NCBI RefSeq assembly: GCF_000820145.1
Contig: NZ_CDBW01000025.1
Coordinates: 1 to 51,462, forward strand
Reading direction: 5' to 3'
Length of the DNA: 51,462 nucleotides
Origin: Aeromonas sobria
Lineage (GTDB): Bacteria; Pseudomonadota; Gammaproteobacteria; Enterobacterales; Aeromonadaceae
Under the pieces are notes generated by a model. That model was not told the origin of the DNA and made no database searches. It worked only from the letters and a program-made list of their open reading frames with translations. Below, in pieces: positions 1 to 7,587 of the stretch. How positions within the stretch are numbered: position 1 is the stretch's first letter; every line of letters begins with the position of its first letter. Position numbers and translations under genes: made by a program.

Positions 1-557
1 CTGATTTGGGAAACAACGCCATGCTTAGATATAGCACTATGCAAGTTTTTCTGATTGCCATAGATGTTGTCGTAAACTTCAAAGAGTGACGTTATATGAT
101 CTTGTTCAAATGCTTCATCAACTGCTTTATTAGCTTTCTTATACTTCTCAATCGCAATGAGTACCTCGTCACTTAATAATGGCTCATAAACATTTAAAGC
201 ATCATTTAAGTGCTTAGATAACTTTTTGTACTTATCAGTTGAGTCATTAGGCCTATCAACAGAGTTTGCAATTCCTTGCTGAACTTCAAATTCAAAATCA
301 GCCAACTCAGATGTTAACTCGATAACCTCTGCCAAGCTCTCAAGCAAACCGAGCAGATGGTTTTTGTTAATTTCCCAAATTCGATCTTTTCTTTGTTTTC
401 TCACCGCATCAAAGTGAATAGCCGCAGCTATTGCTGTTGAAGATGCGATCACGATGTTAACAGCTATATTGGAATCAAAATCGTAATTTAGATCAAATGC
501 TACGTACCAAATTGTTAGAGCAAAGCCCAACAAAATCCCAAGAATAAACTTAATCAC
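1..557 (-). CDS. partial cassette gene, small membrane protein of unknown function
   Basis: An open frame on the minus strand runs from a GTG at 555-557 to the left edge without a stop, so only about 185 N-terminal residues are visible. AGGAG lies at 569-573, 11 bases before the GTG. The N terminus has one clear membrane segment (residues about 2-21) and a second hydrophobic stretch (about 29-45) followed by a basic patch (VRKQRKDR); the rest is charged, helical-looking and probably cytosolic. I do not recognise the family. It is AT-rich and starts directly after the attC at 580-708, so it is a gene cassette read away from the attI-like end. An earlier in-frame GTG at 579-581 lies inside the attC core and is less likely. 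Confidence 0.7.
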   Translation of the reverse strand, partial: MIKFILGILLGFALTIWYVAFDLNYDFDSNIAVNIVIASSTAIAAAIHFDAVRKQRKDRIWEINKNHLLGLLESLAEVIELTSELADFEFEVQQGIANSVDRPNDSTDKYKKLSKHLNDALNVYEPLLSDEVLIAIEKYKKANKAVDEAFEQDHITSLFEVYDNIYGNQKNLHSAISKHGVVSQI

Positions 558-579
558 TATGCACGATACTCCTTTATTC

Positions 580-708
580 ACATAACGCCCACCTAAGGGG
601 CTGACAACGTATTACCACCAAACTCAAATACAGTAACCGAAACCACCGTGGCTCAATGGGACTGGAAACGCCGCGCGTTGACAGTCCCTCTTGAGGCGTT
701 TGTTAAGT
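580..708 (-). repeat. integron attC site, VCR-like
   Basis: On the minus strand the site opens with ACTTAAC right after the stop codon of the upstream cassette and closes with GTTATGT. Between these are the typical VCR arms: AACAAACGCCTC near the start and CCCCTTAGGTGGGCGTTAT at the end. The length of about 129 bp and the near-identity to 2289-2416 match Vibrio cholerae repeats as I know them. Confidence 0.9.
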
Positions 709-1275
709 TTATATTTTGGGGGCATTTTTTATAAACATCTCAATCATTTGCATATCGAAAAAGACAACAAATGCCATTGTAGGAAAATAAATAAAATTAC
801 TGTATTTGTTCATTCCTAAACCTAGTCTCACTACATACAGCGAATAAACAAAGAATATTATTACTGTAAATATTGCCAAAACAAAAGGTGTCACTGCTGA
901 TTCTGATAAATTTTGTAGAAAATACAACATAGCGGTCAAAAACAAACCTGTTGTAGCTACATTACCATAGTGAGTCAGCAAGGCGTCCAGATATTTTTTG
1001 GACTTAAATTCATGAAAATCAAAAATACTATTGATTATTGCTTCTAAATCGATATTTTTTTGTGTAGCGACGTAGTTTATCGCTGTTGGGTAGATAAATG
1101 CTAATGCGATTAACAGAAAATAAGCCACATCGCGTTTAGCCCAATTTAGTGGGTTAAAACTTCCATATACACCAGAAAACACGAAATATAATATCAATGA
1201 AAGAATAAATGCTCCAACAAGAGCTAAGAAAGCTGCTAACCAGTTGCCTTCCTTTTTGATCGCTTGATCTGTCAT
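709..1275 (-). CDS. cassette-encoded polytopic membrane protein, unknown
   Basis: This 188-aa protein has four or five hydrophobic segments (about residues 12-34, 50-70, 104-123, 128-149 and possibly 163-180). A polar stretch (about 71-100, with FDFHEFKSKKYLD) lies between segments two and three. The ATG at 1273-1275 has AGGAAA about 5 bases upstream. The TAA stop abuts the attC at 580-708, and the attC at 1298-1485 ends just upstream of the start, giving a textbook one-gene cassette. I recognise no family and no catalytic motif. Its base composition is far more AT-rich than the core genes to the right, in keeping with acquisition through the array. Confidence 0.8.
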   Translation of the reverse strand: MTDQAIKKEGNWLAAFLALVGAFILSLILYFVFSGVYGSFNPLNWAKRDVAYFLLIALAFIYPTAINYVATQKNIDLEAIINSIFDFHEFKSKKYLDALLTHYGNVATTGLFLTAMLYFLQNLSESAVTPFVLAIFTVIIFFVYSLYVVRLGLGMNKYSNFIYFPTMAFVVFFDMQMIEMFIKNAPKI

Positions 1276-1297
1276 AAGTTTCCTAAACTTGAATTAA

Positions 1298-1485
1298 ACA
1301 TAACGCCCGCTTAAGGGGCAGACAACGCTACTACCAACTTTCCGCATAACACCGTAATCACAAGAACCAACGCATAGTAAAAAAGCAGAAGACCTTGGAC
1401 ACCCATCTTTTTGGTTCGGGCTCTGCTACGCCTTGCTCAAAAAGGTGGGTGTCCCAGATTTGTGCACTTTAACCGTTTGTTATGC
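1298..1485 (-). repeat. integron attC site, long form
   Basis: About 188 bp long. The minus strand opens with GCATAACAAACGG, overlapping the stop codon of the EVE-HNH cassette, and closes with GGGCGTTATGT. The ends match the VCR type, but the centre is different and carries a long imperfect hairpin: GGACACCCA near 1398 pairs with GGTGGGTGTCC near 1444. It is therefore a second attC type within the same array. Confidence 0.8.
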
Positions 1486-2271
1486 GATTTTTCCGTCTTC
1501 GATGATATCTCTTAATTCCTCTACCGATAAAGGAGGTCTTTTTGCATGTAGCATTCTATGACAATTCGCACAAACAGGGCGTAAATCCGTTGAGGGGTTA
1601 ATTGTATGCTCACCTTTATATGTTGAAATGGGCTTCAAATGGTGCACTTCGATATATTTATCACCAAGTTTTCCATACACTTTACCAAACTCGAACTCAC
1701 AAACATGACAACTATACCCAAATGTCATAATACATTTTTGGCGAGCTATTGGATTTCTATCGTACGTTGTAATAGTGACTTTCTTGGCTCTCCCTTCTTT
1801 ATACTCAGGAATATCTCCATTATGTTTACCAAACTCGATTAGAGTTCTTTTTTCTAGCATTTTACAGATGGAGTCTGCATATTCTTTCGGAATATAAACA
1901 CCACCACTTTCTGGAGTCCACTTGAAGTCTGGATAGTTCTTTTCTAACTCTTTAAGAGATATGATTGGCTCATCAGACAGAGCTTTAAAGTCCAACAAAG
2001 CACGCAATGCCTTTCCTTTATCTTTAGCCTTAACAGGATCCCAATGTTCTAAGAGATCTGGTTTAGTTAATACGTAACCACATCCTATGATACCTTTAGG
2101 CTCTAAACCTAGCCGCATCATATAAAATTTCTCACCAACCTCAATTTGCTTCCTTTTACCAGAACTCCAAATTTCTTGGTAACAACCATCCGTATTAACA
2201 GAGACAATGGCTTCCTTTAGATCATACCAAGCCCACTTTTGGGGGTTCCAAGTAAATAGATACGAATTCAT
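1480..2271 (-). CDS. EVE-HNH endonuclease, probable modification-dependent restriction enzyme (cassette)
   Basis: The protein has 263 aa. Residues 1 to about 145 look like an EVE (PUA-like) domain, opening with SYLFTWNPQKWAW and containing GIIGCGYV. Such domains bind modified cytosines. The C-terminal part carries an HNH nuclease: Cys188-x-x-Cys191, EVHHLKPIS with His210/His211, then Cys234-x-x-Cys237 followed by His238 and His242. EVE-HNH fusions such as VcaM4I of Vibrio are known enzymes that cut DNA containing modified cytosine, so a defence role against phages with modified genomes is inferred. The gene lies between two attC sites and its stop codon overlaps the attC at 1298-1485. No cognate methylase is next to it, as expected for a type IV enzyme. 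The domain call is strong; the activity is inferred. Confidence 0.85.
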   Translation of the reverse strand: MNSYLFTWNPQKWAWYDLKEAIVSVNTDGCYQEIWSSGKRKQIEVGEKFYMMRLGLEPKGIIGCGYVLTKPDLLEHWDPVKAKDKGKALRALLDFKALSDEPIISLKELEKNYPDFKWTPESGGVYIPKEYADSICKMLEKRTLIEFGKHNGDIPEYKEGRAKKVTITTYDRNPIARQKCIMTFGYSCHVCEFEFGKVYGKLGDKYIEVHHLKPISTYKGEHTINPSTDLRPVCANCHRMLHAKRPPLSVEELRDIIEDGKIA

Positions 2272-2288
2272 TCATCAACCTTATAATC

Positions 2289-2416
2289 GCATAACGCCCG
2301 CCTAAGGGGCTGACAACGCATTACACTAAACTCAAACGCAACAACCGTAACCACCACGGTTCATCGGGACTGGAAACGCCACGTGTTGACAGTCCCTCTT
2401 GAGGCGTTTGTTAGGC
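2289..2416 (-). repeat. integron attC site, VCR-like
   Basis: This 128-bp site reads GCCTAACAAACGCCTC on the minus strand directly after the stop codon of the ParB-like cassette and closes with CCTTAGGCGGGCGTTATGC. It is nearly the same sequence as the attC at 580-708 and close to the V. cholerae VCR consensus. Confidence 0.92.
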
Positions 2417-2950
2417 TTATGCCCAACGTATACCCATAAACTTATTAAGCGCTGTAACATGCTCTGGATACGCATATATCGAAACTTCTTCGATTCCTAT
2501 AGCTTTAGCCACAGCGTATCGGTGATGACCACCTTGAAAAATAACTTCGTTATTCTCGACAGGTTTAATTATTGGTGGAGTAATGGGGTTACCCTCAGAT
2601 AAATACACTATCATCTCAGCTAATTTCGATTGGCAGCCAAGTTCCCATAACTCATCGCCATCTCGTCGACTGTAATGACACAAATGTTTATCAAACTCCA
2701 ATAAGGGCATGTGACCGAGAACAAGTCCTTCAGGGAACATTTTTTCAAAATCAGCTTGCGTTAAACCGTCAAAGCAAAACTTTTGAGATTCCAACCGGTA
2801 GTCCCAGTTAAATTTGATTACTGGCCATTCTTCCGGTGGCTTATTGTATAAATATTTTGATTTGTTAAAAACTCGCTCATTTTCATCGGTTTCACGTCTA
2901 TAGTGTTCAGCACTTTCATATCCCAATACTTGGGCTAATTCATCATCCAT
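2417..2950 (-). CDS. ParB/Srx-like nuclease-domain protein (first cassette)
   Basis: A 177-aa protein. The C-terminal half contains PPIIKP (residues 125-130) and then FQGGHHRYAVAKAIG (about 138-152). This is the ParB/sulfiredoxin fold signature, in which the GxHR-type motif binds nucleotide. The N-terminal 90 residues are not recognised. The ATG at 2948-2950 has AGAGGAA about 12 bases upstream. It is the cassette closest to the attI-like core at 2975-2981, so it would be the most recently gained and the best expressed cassette if a Pc promoter exists. ParB-like single-domain proteins are common cargo in cassettes and phages; they may act as nucleases, CTPases or regulators. The substrate cannot be told from sequence. 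Confidence 0.75.
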   Translation of the reverse strand: MDDELAQVLGYESAEHYRRETDENERVFNKSKYLYNKPPEEWPVIKFNWDYRLESQKFCFDGLTQADFEKMFPEGLVLGHMPLLEFDKHLCHYSRRDGDELWELGCQSKLAEMIVYLSEGNPITPPIIKPVENNEVIFQGGHHRYAVAKAIGIEEVSIYAYPEHVTALNKFMGIRWA

Positions 2951-2974
2951 TTCGTTAATATGTTCCTCTGATAA

Positions 2975-3057
2975 GCCTAACAGTGATTAGATAGAAGGCG
3001 GCACTAATCCGTTAGCAGAGCATTCCATATAACTCCGTAACATTTTCACTGCCGCCA
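2975..3057 (-). other. putative integron attI recombination site
   Basis: The minus strand reads CACTGTTAGGC at 2975-2985; GTTAGGC (2975-2981) is a perfect GTTRRRY core. Upstream on the same strand is GTTACGGAG near 3031-3039, which resembles the direct-repeat integrase sites seen in attI1. It is not an attC: the VCR arms are missing. An inverted repeat pairs CAGTGA at 2981-2986 with TCACTG at 3046-3051, and GGCGGCA at 2997-3003 with TGCCGCC at 3050-3056. The position at the 5' end of the first cassette fits attI. The assignment is inferred. Confidence 0.55.
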
Positions 3058-3145
3058 AGTAAAAAAATCATTAAATCATAATGTTACAAACTTGTTCTCG
3101 TGCTGAGCGTATTCGCTTGACTTCCTCTTTTTGCGCCACCGTTAC

Positions 3146-3165
3146 TACTGTATAAAAAATCAGTG
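3146..3165 (+). promoter_or_regulatory. LexA (SOS) box, likely relic of the integrase promoter
   Basis: TACTGTATAAAAAATCAGTG fits CTG-N10-CAG and matches about 15 of 20 positions of the E. coli LexA consensus. TTGACT at 3117-3122 could be a -35 element. Integron integrase promoters are known to be LexA-controlled and to lie about this far (roughly 165 bp) from attI, facing away from the cassettes. No integrase gene follows here. Confidence 0.65.
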
Positions 3166-3540
3166 CTCAGGGCACTCTTGGCAAGCGCCGCCAAAGCACG
3201 CCTGCATGAGCAGGTCAGAAATCAGCATAAGGCCGACACTATGTTGACTGGGTGGTCGTGGGCTACGTTCGCTTATCCATTCCATCCGGCATGGCTACCG
3301 CCCCTGAATTACAGCCTCCAGTCTGCTGCGTTTAACCAATGGGGTGTGGCTGGCATGGCTCATGGGGTGACTCCGACGAGGCTTTTGTTGCCAATTGGAT
3401 ATATTACCGGCTCATTGGCCAAGGGAAAGGGGGATGCGGGGAGTTTCTGAGCCAGATCAAGCAATTAATAAATCGCGACCGGTTGGCGCAGGGAGTGGAA
3501 AGTGCGGCCACTGTGTTGCTGGATAAAGAGTGTTGGCGGG

Positions 3541-3571
3541 TAAAAAACAAGAAGCCCCGGAACGGGGCTTC
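3541..3571 (-). terminator. rho-independent terminator of rlmJ
   Basis: GAAGCCCCG (3551-3559), loop GAA, CGGGGCTTC (3563-3571). On the minus strand this is followed by a T-rich run (TTGTTTTTTA), as needed to end transcripts coming from rlmJ. Confidence 0.85.
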
Positions 3572-3659
3572 TCTTTGCGGGCCATGCCGCCACTGTGAAC
3601 GGCTTGGGTGAGCGACTTGCTGGCGCGTTGGCTGGGCGCCGGAGCGAGCTGGTGCGGGC

Positions 3660-4529
3660 CTACTCTGCGACCTTGTTGAGCCACTCCACCTTGTACTGGG
3701 CTCCGGCGCCCTGGGCCAGCTTGGCACACAGCGGTTTGAGGAAGGCCTCGATCTGCTCGTCCAGCATCCAGGGCGGGCTGATGATCAGCATCCCTGAGCC
3801 GTTCATGCCCCAATCGGCGGTCTGAGCGGCCACTTCCAGCTCGGCTACCAGTACGTTACCGAAGTTCTCCCGCTTGATGGCGCGCAGCATGTCGCGGGAT
3901 TTGTCCGCCTCTTGCCCGAGGATCGGATACCAGAGGGCGTAGATGCCGGTCGCCCAGCGTTTCTGCGCCTTTTTCAGGGTATCGACCACGGCGAAGTAAT
4001 CTTCCTTCAGCTCGTAGGGCGGATCGATCAGCACCAGCCCGCGGCGCGGAGTCGGCGGCAGCAGGGCGATCAGCCCCTCGAAGCCGTCACGGTGGTGAAC
4101 GGCCACGCGAGGGTCATAGCCCATGTTGGCGCGCAGATCGTCCACTTCGTTGTTGTGCAGCTCCATCAGCGCCAGCTTGTCCTGCTCGCGGGTGAGGCGG
4201 CGTGACAACTCGGGGGAGCCCGGGTAGTAGTGCAGCTCGCCGCCGTCTCCTTCTTGAGCTGGGTTCATCTCTTCGATGACGCCGAGATAGGGGGCCATGG
4301 CTGACCACTGGGCCCGCTCATCCCACAGGCGGCCGATGCCGTCGGCATACTCGGCCTTCTTCTGGGACCAGTCGCCGCGCAGGTCGTAGAGACCGCCACC
4401 AGCATGGGTGTCCAGCACGATGAAGGGTTTATCCTTCTTCTTGAGGGATTCGATGATCAGGGCCTGAACGGCGTGTTTCAGTACGTCGGCATGGTTGCCG
4501 GCGTGAAAGGCGTGGCGGTAGCTCAGCAT
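3660..4529 (-). CDS. rlmJ: 23S rRNA (adenine2030-N6)-methyltransferase
   Basis: The 289-aa product is close to E. coli RlmJ (280 aa) in length and layout. It starts MLSYRHAFHAGNHADVLKH, the conserved RlmJ N terminus, and carries the adenine-N6 methyltransferase motif IV as IDPPYE with FVVLDTHAGGG-like SAM-binding sequence (FIVLDTHAGGGLYDL) near residue 50. It methylates A2030 of 23S rRNA on free RNA, using SAM. A much longer open frame continues upstream to 4739, but the conserved start at 4527-4529 fits the family and overlaps the end of the TIGR02444 gene by 7 bp. The gene is the last of a minus-strand run yheS-TIGR02444-rlmJ and ends at the terminator at 3541-3571. Confidence 0.93.
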   Translation of the reverse strand: MLSYRHAFHAGNHADVLKHAVQALIIESLKKKDKPFIVLDTHAGGGLYDLRGDWSQKKAEYADGIGRLWDERAQWSAMAPYLGVIEEMNPAQEGDGGELHYYPGSPELSRRLTREQDKLALMELHNNEVDDLRANMGYDPRVAVHHRDGFEGLIALLPPTPRRGLVLIDPPYELKEDYFAVVDTLKKAQKRWATGIYALWYPILGQEADKSRDMLRAIKRENFGNVLVAELEVAAQTADWGMNGSGMLIISPPWMLDEQIEAFLKPLCAKLAQGAGAQYKVEWLNKVAE

Positions 4530-4966
4530 ATTAGGTCTCTGAGGGGCCCCTGTTGGGCACCCAATAACGATAGATAGTTCAACAAATTGCGGCTGTTGCC
4601 GCGATACAGGGAGAGGCTGCGCAGGGTCTGCAGCAAGACCCCTTGCTGCAGCCGTTCCAGCTCCAGCTCGTGGGCCAGCATGGTTTGGTACTCCTGCGCA
4701 TCGATCCGTGCCTTGGCGCTCTGGCGCAGGGCGCGCCACGGGGTCAGCACAGCTTCGGTCTGCACCAGCGCCGGTTGCAGATCGGTGAGATCGACCACGA
4801 TGCCGAGCTGATCGAGCCGGTGCAACAACAGCGCCAGATTGACGTTGCCCCCCAGCGTTTGCACGGTGAGCCAGTCCTGACTGCGCTCACCATAGATCTT
4901 GCCACTCCAGTGCCAGAAGCCCAGCGGCGTCGGTAACTCATGTACCGCGATCCGCTCGCTTGCCAT
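4523..4966 (-). CDS. TIGR02444/DUF2390 family protein
   Basis: A 147-aa protein with the family pattern as I know it: an FWxxS motif (GFWHWSGKIYG, about residues 15-25), then GGNVNLALLLHRLDQLGI (typically G-x-DVNLLL), then W-R-ALR and a long ELELERLQQ helix. The function of the family is unknown; proteins are usually encoded beside YheS-type ABC-F genes, which is also the case here. The ATG at 4964-4966 lies 10 bases past the yheS stop; an upstream TTG at 4982-4984 would make a 153-aa form overlapping yheS by 8 bp. Its 3' end overlaps the rlmJ start, so translational coupling is likely. Confidence 0.75.
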   Translation of the reverse strand: MASERIAVHELPTPLGFWHWSGKIYGERSQDWLTVQTLGGNVNLALLLHRLDQLGIVVDLTDLQPALVQTEAVLTPWRALRQSAKARIDAQEYQTMLAHELELERLQQGVLLQTLRSLSLYRGNSRNLLNYLSLLGAQQGPLRDLIC

Positions 4967-4976
4967 CAGCTGCTCA

Positions 4977-6887
4977 TCACGCAAAGAAGGCTTGCTCCAT
5001 GGTTTCCAGCTCCTCAGAGAGGCTCATCCACTCCAGCTCAACTTCCTCCAGCTGCTCCTTGAGGGGGCCCTGGGATTTGAGCAGTTCGGAGAGCTGGTTC
5101 TTGGCGCTCTCTTCATAGATGGCAGGATCGGCCAGCTGGCTCTCGATGTCGCCAAGCTTGCCCTGCAGCTTCGCCATGCTCGCTTCAAGTTTTTCGAGCT
5201 TTTGGCGCAGCGGGCGGGTCTGCTGGCGGAACTGGGCTTCCAGTCGTTTCTGATCCTTGCGTGCCACTGCCGAGTTGGCAGAGACCGGGCCATCAGCCGG
5301 TTTGGCGTTGGCCTCTTTCTCCTGCTCACCGAGCCACTTGTGGTAGTCGTCCAGATCGCCGTCGAACGGCTCGACCCGGCCACCGTGCACCAGATAGAAG
5401 TCATCGGTAGTGGTACGCAGCAGGTGGCGGTCGTGCGACACCACCACCATGGCCCCTTCGAAGCCTTGCAGCGCCATGGTCAGGGCGTGGCGCATCTCCA
5501 GATCCAGGTGGTTGGTCGGTTCATCCAGCAGCAGCAGGTTCGGTTTTTGCCAGGTGACGAGGGCCAGCACCAGCCGCGCTTTTTCGCCGCCGGAGAAGGG
5601 GGCCACCTTGTCGAGGGCCTTATCACCGTGAAAGCCGAAGCTGCCCAGATAGTTGCGCAGCTCCTGCTCGGATTTGTCCGGCGCGAGGCGGGCCAGATGA
5701 TCGAGGGGGGTATCGTCAAGGCGCAGGGTCTCCAGCTGATGCTGGGCGAAGTAGCCGATGCTGACCCCGGCGCTCACCTCCAGCTTGCCAGACAGCGGCG
5801 GGTTGGAGCCCGACAGCATCTTGATGAAGGTGGATTTACCGGCGCCGTTGCGACCGAGCAGACCGATCCGTGAACCCGGTACCAGGTTCATTTTGATCTT
5901 CTCCAGAATGACCTTGTCACCGTAACCGGCGCACAGGTTCTCCATGGCGATCAGCGGGGTCGGCAGGGCAGACGGCTGGCGAAACTCGAAGCTGAATTCG
6001 GAATCGGCGTGGGCGGGCAGGATCTTCTCCATCCGCTCCATCGCTTTGAGGCGGCTCTGGGCTTGACGAGCCTTGGAGGCTTTGTAGCGGAAGCGATCGA
6101 CATACGCCTGCATGTGGGTCATCTCCCGCTGCTGCTTCTCGTACATGGATTGCTGCTGGGCCAGCTGTTCGGCGCGCTGCAGTTCGAAATCGGAGTAGCC
6201 GCCGGTGTACTCGTTGAGCTTGCCGTTCTCGATATGGATGATGCGGTTGATCACCGAATCGAGGAAATCGCGGTCGTGAGAGATAAGCACCAGCGTGCCC
6301 TGATAGCCCTTGAGCCACTTCTCCAGCCAGATCACCGCATCGAGATCCAGGTGGTTGGTCGGTTCATCGAGCAGCAGCAGATCGGATCGGCAAAGCAGCG
6401 CCTGAGCGAGGTTTAGACGCATTCGCCAGCCACCGGAGAAGCTGCGCACCGGCGAGCCGAGCTGTTCGTCGCTAAAACCCAGACCATGGAGCAGTTCGGC
6501 CGCGCGGGCGCGAATGCTGTAGGCGCCTATGGTATCGAGCTTGCCATGCAGCTCGGCGACCAGCAGGCCATTGTCATCTTGTTCGGCCTGCTGCAGTTGG
6601 CCTTCCAGAATGCGGAACTCTTTGTCGCCGTCGATCACGTAGTCGAGGGCGGAGCAATCGAGCGCCGGGGTTTCCTGGGCGACACCGGCAATCTGCCAGC
6701 CGACCGGCAGACTGAAAGCGCCGTTGTCGATGCTCAGCTCACCGCGAACCAGTGCAAAAAAAGTGGACTTGCCACAGCCATTTTTACCCACCAGGCCCAC
6801 TTTGTGGCCGGGGTGAATGGTGGCGGATGCGTTGTCCAGCAGCTTGCGGCCGCCGCGGATCAGTTCGATTTGACTGGCAACTATCAT
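4977..6887 (-). CDS. yheS: ABC-F family ATPase YheS
   Basis: A soluble protein with two ABC modules and no membrane segments. Walker A motifs are GLVGKNGCGKST (about residue 33) and GLLGRNGAGKST (about 340); signature motifs are FSGGWRMR and FSGGEKAR; both Walker B motifs read LLLLDEPTNHLDL. A charged linker between the modules (KQQREMTHMQAYVDRFR onward) is the ABC-F P-site tRNA interaction motif region, and the last 100 residues form a coiled coil. Extended similarity to E. coli YheS (637 aa) is clear from memory. ABC-F proteins act on the ribosome; the precise role of YheS is in translation of difficult nascent chains. The ATG at 6885-6887 gives 636 aa and matches the E. coli start; a TTG at 6906-6908 is the alternative. 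Neither has a good Shine-Dalgarno. Confidence 0.92.
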   Translation of the reverse strand: MIVASQIELIRGGRKLLDNASATIHPGHKVGLVGKNGCGKSTFFALVRGELSIDNGAFSLPVGWQIAGVAQETPALDCSALDYVIDGDKEFRILEGQLQQAEQDDNGLLVAELHGKLDTIGAYSIRARAAELLHGLGFSDEQLGSPVRSFSGGWRMRLNLAQALLCRSDLLLLDEPTNHLDLDAVIWLEKWLKGYQGTLVLISHDRDFLDSVINRIIHIENGKLNEYTGGYSDFELQRAEQLAQQQSMYEKQQREMTHMQAYVDRFRYKASKARQAQSRLKAMERMEKILPAHADSEFSFEFRQPSALPTPLIAMENLCAGYGDKVILEKIKMNLVPGSRIGLLGRNGAGKSTFIKMLSGSNPPLSGKLEVSAGVSIGYFAQHQLETLRLDDTPLDHLARLAPDKSEQELRNYLGSFGFHGDKALDKVAPFSGGEKARLVLALVTWQKPNLLLLDEPTNHLDLEMRHALTMALQGFEGAMVVVSHDRHLLRTTTDDFYLVHGGRVEPFDGDLDDYHKWLGEQEKEANAKPADGPVSANSAVARKDQKRLEAQFRQQTRPLRQKLEKLEASMAKLQGKLGDIESQLADPAIYEESAKNQLSELLKSQGPLKEQLEEVELEWMSLSEELETMEQAFFA

Positions 6888-7041
6888 GGAGAGGGTCTGC
6901 TTGCTCAAAATGGAGGAGAAAATCTGGCGCGGATCTTACGTGAAATGGCGATGATTTGCACTTGAGCAAAGGGTTGGCCACTGGCTGGCGCGGTAAAAAC
7001 ATGCCATAACAGAGAAACCAGTTCAGTTCGCGGAGGTTAGC

Positions 7042-7455
7042 ATGCATATCAGGGATATTATGACGACTCGAGTCGCCACCGTTTCTATGGATGATCGACT
7101 CACTGTCATCAAAGGTATCTTCGAGCAGGCTCACTTCCGCCATCTGCTGGTGCTGGAGGAGGATAAACTGGTGGGGGTCATTTCGGACCGGGATCTGTTT
7201 CGCGCCATCAGCCCCTACCTCGACTCCGAGGCCGAGATGAGCCGCGATACCGAGACCCTCAACCGGCGGGCTCACCAGGTCATGAGCCGTCAACTCATTA
7301 CCATCGGCCCCCATCTCACAGTGCGTGACGGCGTCAAGCTGATGCTGGAGAAGGGGGTCTCCTGCCTGCCCGTGCTGGAGAACGGCGAGCTGGTCGGCAT
7401 CATCAGCTGGAAGGATTTTCTCAAGGTGGCGCTGGAGAGTGACGCGCTGGATTGA
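7042..7455 (+). CDS. tandem CBS-domain protein
   Basis: A 137-aa protein made almost entirely of two CBS motifs: residues about 1-60 (MHIRDIMTTRVATVSMDD ... LVGVISDRDLF) and about 76-137 (VMSRQLITIGPHLTVRDGV ... LVGIISWKDFL). Such stand-alone Bateman modules sense adenine nucleotides and regulate partners, but no partner is evident here. The start has a good Shine-Dalgarno (GGAGG at 7031-7035). It is divergent from yheS, with a 154-bp gap that must hold both promoters, and is single-gene since the strong hairpin at 7497-7526 follows. Confidence 0.85.
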   Translation: MHIRDIMTTRVATVSMDDRLTVIKGIFEQAHFRHLLVLEEDKLVGVISDRDLFRAISPYLDSEAEMSRDTETLNRRAHQVMSRQLITIGPHLTVRDGVKLMLEKGVSCLPVLENGELVGIISWKDFLKVALESDALD

Positions 7456-7490
7456 GCCCGGCGTTCATCGTACTAAGCTGACACAGAGCA

Positions 7491-7530
7491 CTAAAAGAGA
7501 GAGGGGAGCCAAGGCTCCCCTCTCTCTATT
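7491..7530. terminator. bidirectional terminator
   Basis: A perfect 14-bp stem: GAGAGAGGGGAGCC (7497-7510), loop AA, GGCTCCCCTCTCTC (7513-7526). TATTT follows and CTAAAA precedes, so it can serve both the CBS gene and the convergent gene at 7588-9249. Confidence 0.85.
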
Positions 7531-7587
7531 TGAGCGCAGCTGACCAGAGCGCCACTGATGGCACCGGTTGGCGCGCCGTCTGCACCA

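Larger units (their letters stand above)
2982..3659. other. 678-bp region without a convincing gene
   Basis: It holds the attI-like sequence, the LexA box and the rlmJ terminator (3541-3571). The segment 3165-3540 is GC-rich, unlike the cassettes. It contains short open frames on the plus strand (3163-3450 and 3339-3611) with no Shine-Dalgarno and no recognisable motif; the second runs through the terminator hairpin. Frame 3 shows coding-like text (DEAFVANWIYYRLIGQGKG at about 3369-3425) broken by stops upstream, so a gene remnant or a dispersed repeat is possible. Confidence 0.5.

Noticed and set aside
1..2981. Prophage or transposon origin of the AT-rich left end
   Set aside because: attC sites at each gene end explain the structure; no phage or transposase gene is seen.
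3163..3450. 95-aa plus-strand frame after the LexA box
   Set aside because: No ribosome site, starts at GTG inside the LexA box, no integrase or other motif; does not look like a SOS gene.
4899..5873. Long plus-strand frame opposite yheS
   Set aside because: Antisense shadow of a high-GC coding gene; no ribosome site or family match.
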